Assembly: GCF_039529775.1 (NCBI RefSeq)
Contig: NZ_BAAANL010000001.1
Coordinates: 620,001 to 684,000, forward strand
From: Myceligenerans crystallogenes
GTDB lineage: Bacteria; Actinomycetota; Actinomycetes; Actinomycetales; Cellulomonadaceae
Direction: 5' to 3'
Length of the DNA stretch: 64,000 nucleotides
The position numbers and the translations under genes were made by a program. The number at the start of each line of letters is the position of its first letter. Positions within the stretch are counted from its first letter, which is position 1. Below, piece after piece: positions 58,280 to 64,000 of the stretch. The notes below the pieces were generated by a model, which ran no database searches, was not told the origin of the DNA, and saw only the letters and a list, made by a program, of their open reading frames with translations.

Positions 58280-59299
58280 TCAGGGCGTGAGGGTGATGCA
58301 ACCGCACCGCGGATGCGGATCGACGCGCCGGACCCGGGGCAGGCATTCCGGTAGCGAGATCTCGAGGCAGGAGCCGACGGCCGTCGGCCGGTGCCCGTCC
58401 AGCTGGGCGAGCACCTGGCCGGCGGCCGTCGCCGCTGCCAGGGCGCTGAGCGCCGCCTCCTGCGGTTGCTCGGGGCCGCGCCGCAGCTGCGCGCCGATCA
58501 GGTGCCAGTCGCCGTCCTGATCGGCGCGCACCGCGTCGAGGCACCCCACGCAGGTGCTGTGGCCGGGCCGGACGAGCGGCCCGACGACGACGTCCGCCTC
58601 CCGCACCACGATCGGCAGGTGCGGGATGCCCGCGCTCATCAGCCGCGCGAACCGGGCGGGCAGCGTGGCCCGGGACTCGACCACCACGGCCAGGTCCGGC
58701 TCGGGGTCGCCGTCGGTCAGCACCTCGACGGCCGGGGACCGCCCGGCGACGACGCGGGCGAGTGCCTCGTCCCGGGCCTGCCCCACGTCCTGTTCCGTGA
58801 GCGCGCCGAGCCCGGTGTCGGCGGTCTGCACCGGCCGGGGATCCACCAGGGCCAGGCGCCCGACGCCGGCCGCGGCGAGGAGCAGCGCGATCACCGACCC
58901 GATGCGGCCCAGCCCGGTGATCGCCACCGTGGCCGCGGCGCGGCCCGCGAGCGTCGCGAGCCCGGCGCCGTCGGGCCGCAGCACGCCGAGGGCGCGGGCG
59001 TCGGCGGTCGCCGCACCGGGCCCGGCGCCGTGCTCGGCCGACGGCGCCACCAGCATCCCGGCCCGGGCGAGCACCCCGAGGATGAGATCGCGGCGGTGCG
59101 GTGTCACCCCGCGGCGGGCGGCCGACTGCCCGGGCGAGACGTGGCGGCGCTCGGTGAGATCCCGCAGCCACGAGCCCTCGACCGGGGTCAGGCCGTCCAG
59201 GACGACCGACCAGCGGGGGTCGGTCCCGCACTGCACGGATCCGTCCGACCGCATCAGCACCGGGGTCCCGGGGCGCAGACGCATCGTGGCGGCCTCCAT
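58280..59299 (-). CDS. ThiF/E1-like Rossmann-fold protein, possible TOMM/RiPP-related partner
   Basis: 339 residues, no close named family. The N-terminal part (about 6-85) resembles leader-binding/cyclodehydratase-associated E1 domains (RPGTPVLMRSDGSVQCG, VVLDGLTPVEGSWL, HRRDLILGVLARAGML). The Rossmann motif is VAITGLGRIGSVIALLLAAA (125-144), with VDPRPVQ after it. Zinc-type cysteines at 250 and 253 (CVGC) and at 332 and 334 (RCGC) replace the two-CxxC set of typical E1 enzymes. A full set of adenylation residues is not obvious, so catalysis is uncertain. ATG 59299 follows GGAGGAG. It is convergent with whiB7, six bases apart. Confidence 0.75.
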   Translation of the reverse strand: MEAATMRLRPGTPVLMRSDGSVQCGTDPRWSVVLDGLTPVEGSWLRDLTERRHVSPGQSAARRGVTPHRRDLILGVLARAGMLVAPSAEHGAGPGAATADARALGVLRPDGAGLATLAGRAAATVAITGLGRIGSVIALLLAAAGVGRLALVDPRPVQTADTGLGALTEQDVGQARDEALARVVAGRSPAVEVLTDGDPEPDLAVVVESRATLPARFARLMSAGIPHLPIVVREADVVVGPLVRPGHSTCVGCLDAVRADQDGDWHLIGAQLRRGPEQPQEAALSALAAATAAGQVLAQLDGHRPTAVGSCLEISLPECLPRVRRVDPHPRCGCITLTP

Positions 59300-59452
59300 G
59301 TGGCTCCTCCGGGCTCGTGCTCAGGTCGGGACGGCCTCGTGACGGGCCGGGTCCACGGTGCCACCACCGGAGGGAGGTTGCTCTTTATCCACAAGCAGGC
59401 TCGCCGAGGGCGGAAATGTTTGTCCACAGTTTTTCTTGGACAGGGCGTGTTC

Positions 59453-59490
59453 TTGACTGCTTCCCGCCGATAACCGCTACGGTCATGCTG
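59453..59490 (+). promoter_or_regulatory. Promoter of the M48-like gene, possibly giving a leaderless mRNA
   Basis: -35 TTGACT (59453-59458) and -10 TACGGT (59478-59483) with a 19-base spacer (18 if CTACGG is used). A start six or seven bases downstream coincides with GTG 59490. No Shine-Dalgarno precedes that GTG, consistent with leaderless translation, which is common in actinobacteria. Confidence 0.5.
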
Positions 59491-60029
59491 TGGCCCACGA
59501 CGCTCCGACGTCCGTGGAGGTGCGCCGGAGCCGCCGTCGTACCGCTACGGTCAGCGCGTATCGCGACGGTGACAGAACCATCGTCGCTATTCCCGCGCGC
59601 TTCTCGCGGGCCCAGGAGCGGGAATGGGTGGCGAAGATGCTCGCCCGCCTCGACGACAAGGAGCGCCGCCGCAAGCCGTCCGACGACGAGCTGATGAGCC
59701 GGGCCGAGGCGCTCTCCGAGCGCTACCTCGGCGGCCGCGCGAAGCCGTCCAGCGTCCGCTGGGCCTCGAACCAGGGCCGGCGCTGGGGTTCGTGCACGCT
59801 GCTGGACGGTTCGATCCGGATCTCGACGCGGGTCCAGGGCATGCCCGGCTGGGTGCTCGACTACGTGCTGCTGCACGAGCTGGCCCACCTGCTGCACGCG
59901 GGCCACGGCCCGAGCTTCTGGAAGATCCTGGAGGCCTACCCCAGGACGGAACGCGCCCGCGGTTTCCTGGAGGGCGCGTCCTTCGTCCAGGACGACGCCG
60001 GGACACCGACCTCGGACGAGGAGGACTGA
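59490..60029 (+). CDS. YgjP/SprT-like zinc metallopeptidase (M48-family annotation)
   Basis: 179 residues. The C-terminal half carries the family pattern VRWASNQGRRWGSCTLLDGS and the zinc motif LLHELAHLLHAGHGPSFWKI, with His129, Glu130 and His133 and a third ligand His in HGPSFW. The N-terminal half is basic and rich in Arg/Lys. YgjP-like proteins are widely conserved, and their substrates are unknown. GTG 59490 is the start matching the promoter position. It is divergent from the ThiF-like gene and convergent with the DUF2342 gene, 18 bases apart. Confidence 0.88.
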   Translation: MAHDAPTSVEVRRSRRRTATVSAYRDGDRTIVAIPARFSRAQEREWVAKMLARLDDKERRRKPSDDELMSRAEALSERYLGGRAKPSSVRWASNQGRRWGSCTLLDGSIRISTRVQGMPGWVLDYVLLHELAHLLHAGHGPSFWKILEAYPRTERARGFLEGASFVQDDAGTPTSDEED

Positions 60030-60047
60030 GACGGGGCCGGCCCCTGC

Positions 60048-61427
60048 TCAGCCCTCCTCGCCGAAGATCTCCTTCAGCGCCGCGTCCACGTCCGCGTGCT
60101 CGTCGGCTGACGCCGCCCGGCGCGCCGGGTAGCCGGCCGGATCGTCCAGGTCCGCGGCCACCGGGAGCAGGTCCGGGTGGTCCCAGACGCTGTCGCGGGC
60201 GGCCGGGCCGCCGTCGTCCATCAGGACCGTGAAGAGGCGGGCGGCGTCGCGCGAGCGGCGCGGCCGGAGCTCCAGCCCGACGAGCGTGGCGAACGTCTGC
60301 TCGGCGGGGCCGCCGGCGGCGCGGCGCCGCCGGATCATCTCGCGCAGCGGGACCGAGTGGGGCAGGTGGGGGAGCGCCGCCGCGGCGGCGACCTCGTCGA
60401 CCCAGCCCTCGACCAGGGCGAGGGTGGTCTCCAGGCGCAGCAGGACGGCCTTCTGCTCGTCGGTGTTCTGCAGGCCGAAGACGCCGCCGGACAGGGCGCC
60501 GCGCAGGGCGTCCGGGTCGGACATGTCGATGTCACGCACCTGGGACTCCAGGACGTCGAGATCGATGGTGATGCCGCGCGCGTACTGCTCGACGATGCCC
60601 AGCAGGTGGCCGCGCAGCCACGTGACGTGGGTGAAGAGGCGGGTGTGGGCGGCCTCGCGCAGGGCGAGGAAGTGGCGCACCTCGCCGGGCGGGGCGTCCA
60701 GGCCCTCGGCGAACCCGTCGATGTTCGTCGGCAGGAGGACGGTGTGCGGCTCGTCGAGCAGCGGGAGGCCGATGTCGGTGGCGCCGAACACCTCACGGGA
60801 GAGGGTTCCGGCGGCCTGGCCCACCTGCATGCCGAACACGGCGGAGCCGAGCCGGCGCATCATCGTCGCGGGATCCATGCCCAGGCCGGCCAGGGCGCCG
60901 GCCGGCATCCCGGGCATCGCGACGCCGTCGTCCACGCCCTCGGGGAGCTGGTCCGCGAGCACGGTGGCGAGCGCGTCGGCGACCGACGTCGCCACCGGCG
61001 CGGCCAGCTTGTTCCAGGCGGGCAGGGTCGCCTCGACCCACTCGGACCGGGACCAGGCCCGCGACGTGCCGACCGACGGCGGCAGGTCGGTGACGGCGTC
61101 GAGCCACAGCTCCGCGACCGACAACGCGTCGGTGACGGTCCTGGCCTGCCCGCCGGTCAGGGACGGGTCCCCCTCGGCGACGGCGACCTGACGCGCGACG
61201 TCGTGCGCGACGTCGGAGTTGACCGGGCCCGCGCCCGGCGCCGACAGCATCCGCTGCACCTGGGCCAGGGCGTACTGCATCATTATCGGATCCGGGTTGC
61301 CGGACATCGTGGACGGGTCGAAGCCGCGCGCCCGCATCTCGGCGAGCACCTCGTCGGCGCCGTCGCCGAGCACGGAACGCAGCATCTCCTCCCAGGGCTG
61401 ATCACCCGGGTCGCGATTCTCGGTCAT
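60048..61427 (-). CDS. DUF2342 family putative zinc-dependent metalloprotease
   Basis: 459 residues, actinobacterial. The region EVRHFLALREAAHTRLFTHV carries the helix with an ExxH motif on which the metalloprotease annotation rests, and GLPLLDEPHTVLLPTNIDGF lies upstream of it. The N-terminus is acidic with WEEMLRSVLGDGADEVLAEM. A second helical half contains LALVEGWVDEVAAAAALPHL. No classical HExxH is present, so proteolytic activity is doubtful. ATG 61427 follows GAGGAGCAGC. A homologue lies at the same place in M. tuberculosis (Rv3195 as I recall). Divergent from the PDZ protease gene. Confidence 0.88.
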   Translation of the reverse strand: MTENRDPGDQPWEEMLRSVLGDGADEVLAEMRARGFDPSTMSGNPDPIMMQYALAQVQRMLSAPGAGPVNSDVAHDVARQVAVAEGDPSLTGGQARTVTDALSVAELWLDAVTDLPPSVGTSRAWSRSEWVEATLPAWNKLAAPVATSVADALATVLADQLPEGVDDGVAMPGMPAGALAGLGMDPATMMRRLGSAVFGMQVGQAAGTLSREVFGATDIGLPLLDEPHTVLLPTNIDGFAEGLDAPPGEVRHFLALREAAHTRLFTHVTWLRGHLLGIVEQYARGITIDLDVLESQVRDIDMSDPDALRGALSGGVFGLQNTDEQKAVLLRLETTLALVEGWVDEVAAAAALPHLPHSVPLREMIRRRRAAGGPAEQTFATLVGLELRPRRSRDAARLFTVLMDDGGPAARDSVWDHPDLLPVAADLDDPAGYPARRAASADEHADVDAALKEIFGEEG

Positions 61428-61604
61428 GCTGCTCCTCGTTCGTTCGGGCGGGACCTGCCGTGCGGGGTCCCTGACCGCTGGGGACGGTCCGTGGCCACCG
61501 TATCCACGGATGAAGAACCGCGGGGACCTCGTGGCGGGTTCCCGACTTCGCTCTGGGCGCACAACGCGGGCGCCGGACGCGGCACACAGGGATCATCGAG
61601 CGGG

Positions 61605-62825
61605 ATGAGGGATGATGAGCCGGTGACGTCGAGCGACCTGGAGAACGCAGCGCAGTCCGGAGCGGGGCCCGGGGCGCGGGCGGGATCACCGCCCGCGGCC
61701 GGCGAGCTACCCGGCGAGGGCGCGGACCTGACCGCGGCGTCCGCCGGACACCCGCCCGCACCGCCCGTCACGCGCCGCACCGTCACGCTGGGCGTCTCGC
61801 TGCTGGTGACCGCCGCGCTGGCGGCGGTGGCCCTCGTGCTTCCCGTGCCGTACGCGGTGCGCGCGCCCGGGCCCACGCAGGACACGCTGGGCGAGCAGGA
61901 CGGCAGGCCGCTGATCGAGATCGAGGACGCTCGCACGTACGAGTCCTCGGGACAGCTCCGCCTGACGACGGTCTCGGTCTCCGGCGGGCCGGGCTACCCC
62001 GTCACGGCGGGCCAGGCCGTGCAGGCGTGGGCGGACCCGACGCGTTCCGTGGTCCCCGTCGAGTCGGTCTTCCCCGAGGAGACCAGCGCCAAGGAGCAGA
62101 AGCAGCTGAGCCAGGCGGAGATGCTCACCTCCCAGGAGTCCGCGACCGCCGCCGCGCTCACCGAGCTCGGGCGGGAGGTGCCGGCCGTCCTGAAGGTCGC
62201 CGGCGCCGAGCCCGGGACCGGGGCCGACGGCGTGGTCCGCGAGGGCGACGTCGTCGTCTCCTTCGAGGGCGAGCGCGTGCCGACGTACGCGGCGCTCATC
62301 GAGCGCCTCGCGGCGACGACGCCGGGGGACGACGTCGTCCTCGGCGTCGAACGCGACGGCGAGCCGAAGGACCTGACCGTCACGACCGGCAGGGCCGAGG
62401 GCGAGGACCGCGCCGTGATGGGCGTGTACATCGACCCCGAGTACGACTTCCCGGTCGAGGTGAAGATCCAGATCGAGGACATCGGCGGGCCGAGCGCCGG
62501 CACGATGTTCGCGCTGGGCGTCATCGACAAGCTGACCCGCGAGGACGAGGCGAACGGCGCGCGGATCGCCGGCACCGGGACGATGAGCCCCGAGGGCGTC
62601 GTCGGGCCGATCGGCGGCATCGAGCAGAAGATGCACGGCGCGCTGCGCGACGGCGCCACCTGGTTCCTCGCGCCCGAGGGGAACTGCCCCGAGGTGGCGG
62701 GGAACGTCCCGGCCGGGCTGCGGGTGGTCAGCGTCGCGACCTTGCACGACGCGCGGGAAGCGATGACGGCGATCGGTGCCGGCACGGGGGACGAGCTTCC
62801 CACCTGCTCGCAGCAGGCGTCCTGA
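61605..62825 (+). CDS. PDZ-domain, Lon-type (S16) serine protease, YlbL-like
   Basis: 406 residues. A disordered N-terminus of about 57 residues precedes a single membrane anchor (VTLGVSLLVTAALAAVALVL, about 58-77). An extracytoplasmic domain follows, with a PDZ module (about 195-265, GVVREGDVVVSFEGERVPTY) and the Lon proteolytic domain: catalytic Ser297 in DIGGPSAGTMFALGV and Lys342 in IGGIEQKMHGALRDG. The Ser-Lys dyad is intact, so it is probably active outside the membrane. ATG 61605 is chosen. GTG 61623 is an alternative. Its partner in mycobacteria is Rv3194c, next to UPF0182, as here. Confidence 0.93.
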   Translation: MRDDEPVTSSDLENAAQSGAGPGARAGSPPAAGELPGEGADLTAASAGHPPAPPVTRRTVTLGVSLLVTAALAAVALVLPVPYAVRAPGPTQDTLGEQDGRPLIEIEDARTYESSGQLRLTTVSVSGGPGYPVTAGQAVQAWADPTRSVVPVESVFPEETSAKEQKQLSQAEMLTSQESATAAALTELGREVPAVLKVAGAEPGTGADGVVREGDVVVSFEGERVPTYAALIERLAATTPGDDVVLGVERDGEPKDLTVTTGRAEGEDRAVMGVYIDPEYDFPVEVKIQIEDIGGPSAGTMFALGVIDKLTREDEANGARIAGTGTMSPEGVVGPIGGIEQKMHGALRDGATWFLAPEGNCPEVAGNVPAGLRVVSVATLHDAREAMTAIGAGTGDELPTCSQQAS

Positions 62826-62849
62826 GGCCGTCGCACCGGCGATCATTGT

Positions 62850-62876
62850 GGGAACCTTGTGTCCGTCCCGCCCGTT
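62850..62876 (+). promoter_or_regulatory. ECF-sigma-type promoter upstream of the UPF0182 gene
   Basis: GGGAACC (62850-62856), a 16-base spacer, then CGTT (62873-62876). This fits the GGAAC(C/T)-N15-17-(C/G)GTT consensus of actinobacterial SigE/SigH/SigR-type stress promoters. It lies 59 bases before GTG 62935, suggesting envelope- or disulfide-stress control of the UPF0182 protein. Confidence 0.55.
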
Positions 62877-62934
62877 GCCCCTGGGTAGCACAGTCAGCCG
62901 ACGTGAGTTCGACGAGAGTTGAGGTAACAACGCC

Positions 62935-64000
62935 GTGTCCTTCGCCGTACCGCGACCCCGCCCAGCGGGCCCTCCCCCTGCTCGCCGACGCAGTCCCCTC
63001 GGGGTGGCGATCGTGGTGGTCGCCGTCGTGGTGGTCGCACTCCTGTTGATGGCCCAGTTCTGGACCGAGATCCTCTGGTTCGACCAGCTCGGCTACTCCC
63101 GCGTCATCTGGACCAACTGGCTCACCCGCGGGCTCCTGTTCGTGCTGGGCTTCGTGGTGATGGGCGGGGCGGTCTTCGCCTCGTTCGCCGTCGCGTACCG
63201 CTCCCGGCCGATGTACGTGCCGAGCGCCGAGCAGGTGACGCTCGAGCAGTACCGCGAGGCGATCGAGCCGCTGCGCCGGGTCGTGACGTTCGCGGCGCCG
63301 GTGCTGGTCGGGTTCTTCGCGGGGGTCGCGGCGTCGGCCCAGTGGCAGGACGTCCTGATGGCGCTGAACGCCGAGTCGTTCGGCGAGCGGGACCCCGAGT
63401 TCCACATGGACATCTCGTTCTACGTCTTCCTGCTGCCCGCGCTGCGGAGCCTCACCGGCTTCCTCATGGCGGTGGTCATCATCTCCGGCATCGCCGCGAT
63501 CGTGACCCATTACCTGTACGGCGGCCTGCGGGTCGGCCCGGCGCAGGGCAACCTGCCCCGCACCACGAGCGCGGCGCGCATCCATCTCGCGTCGCTCGGC
63601 GCGGTCCTGATGCTGCTGTTCGCCGCCAACTACTGGCTCGACAGGTACTCGATCCTCAGCGCGGCCGGCGACAGGTTCGACGGCGCGACCTACTCCGACG
63701 TGCACGCGGTGATCCCGGCCAAGGGCATCCTGGCGGTCGTGGCCCTGCTGGTCGCGATCCTGTTCGTCCTGGCCGCCGTGCGCGGCAACTGGCAGCTGCC
63801 GGCGATCGGCGTCGCCCTCATGGTGGTCTCCGCGGTCGTGATCGGCGGGATCTACCCGGCCGTCGTCCAGCGCTTCCAGGTCAGCCCGAACGCGCAGGAG
63901 CTGGAGCAGCCCTTCATCCAGCGCAACATCGACGCGACGCTCAAGGCCTTCGACATCGACGACGTCGAGACGCAGACCTACAACGCCACGACCGAGGCGG
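62935..64000 (+). CDS. UPF0182 family large membrane protein (3' end outside window)
   Basis: The first 355 residues of a protein that in other actinobacteria is about 950-1000 residues long. GTG 62935 gives MSFAVPRPRPAGPPPARRR, then the first helix VAIVVVAVVVVALLLMAQF. The family pattern FWTEILWFDQLGYSRVIWTN follows, with about seven transmembrane helices in view and later HMDISFYVFLLPALRSLTGF. A soluble domain begins near PNAQELEQPFIQRNIDATLK, also typical. Function unknown. Follows the PDZ protease gene as in mycobacteria and is preceded by an ECF-like promoter. GAGG lies about 11 bases before the start. Confidence 0.93.
   Translation, partial: MSFAVPRPRPAGPPPARRRSPLGVAIVVVAVVVVALLLMAQFWTEILWFDQLGYSRVIWTNWLTRGLLFVLGFVVMGGAVFASFAVAYRSRPMYVPSAEQVTLEQYREAIEPLRRVVTFAAPVLVGFFAGVAASAQWQDVLMALNAESFGERDPEFHMDISFYVFLLPALRSLTGFLMAVVIISGIAAIVTHYLYGGLRVGPAQGNLPRTTSAARIHLASLGAVLMLLFAANYWLDRYSILSAAGDRFDGATYSDVHAVIPAKGILAVVALLVAILFVLAAVRGNWQLPAIGVALMVVSAVVIGGIYPAVVQRFQVSPNAQELEQPFIQRNIDATLKAFDIDDVETQTYNATTEA

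Noticed and set aside
1..64000. tRNA or rRNA genes, transposases, integrases, phage genes
   Set aside because: None recognised on either strand by eye. A tRNA scan would be the decisive check.

Overview
The window comes from a very GC-rich actinobacterium (by eye over 70% GC, heavy G/C at third codon positions, many GTG starts, many ATGA/GTGA stop-start overlaps). WhiB7, AdnAB, Mrx1, DUF3107, DUF3152, DUF2342 and UPF0182 proteins are actinobacterial hallmarks. The carbohydrate loci suggest a polysaccharide-degrading member of the Micrococcales (Cellulomonadaceae or Promicromonosporaceae type). The lineage is an inference. I saw no rRNA, tRNA, CRISPR array, insertion sequence or prophage.

Positions 1-15.8 kb are carbohydrate accessory DNA. 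A first ABC importer (two permeases, a lipoprotein binding protein) runs into a GH35 beta-galactosidase. After a small Uma2-type gene come a secreted GH43-like enzyme with a ricin-type lectin domain, a tandem-repeat spacer, and a divergent DeoR/LacI-hybrid regulator. That regulator faces a six-gene operon: 2-hydroxyacid dehydrogenase, DUF2264 protein, binding protein, two permeases and a DUF624 membrane protein. Together with galK (18.6 kb), the first locus points to uptake and breakdown of galactose-containing glycans. The substrate of the second is unknown.

Positions 16-44.7 kb are mostly housekeeping: folD and glyA behind a recognisable ZTP (pfl) riboswitch, galK, exonuclease III, a large LuxR-type ATPase regulator, a VOC protein, an Mrp/ApbC ATPase, an unassigned 690-residue multidomain protein, an ABC-2 exporter pair, a GAP-family membrane protein with a two-component system, a DUF418 protein, a MgtE-like PRC/CBS protein with a DUF1003 protein, MarC, a PHP phosphoesterase, Xaa-Pro aminopeptidase, a DEAD-box helicase, DUF3107 and a DUF3152 metalloprotease.

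Positions 44.8-64 kb form a block whose gene content and order match, as I recall it, the Mycobacterium tuberculosis Rv3193c-Rv3202c region: adnA, adnB, nudC, mrx1, uvrD2, whiB7, a DUF2342 protein, a PDZ/Lon-type protease and UPF0182. Genes for a small membrane protein, an APH-like kinase, a ThiF-like protein and a YgjP-like metallopeptidase sit among them. The block combines double-strand-break resection, mycothiol redox, NAD-RNA/NADH hydrolysis and the WhiB7 antibiotic-resistance switch. The whiB7 leader is unusually legible: an A-rich WhiB7-type promoter, a 63-codon upstream ORF with a strong Shine-Dalgarno, a hairpin over its stop codon, and a perfect intrinsic terminator with a T-run before whiB7. 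This is the arrangement of a ribosome-controlled attenuator.
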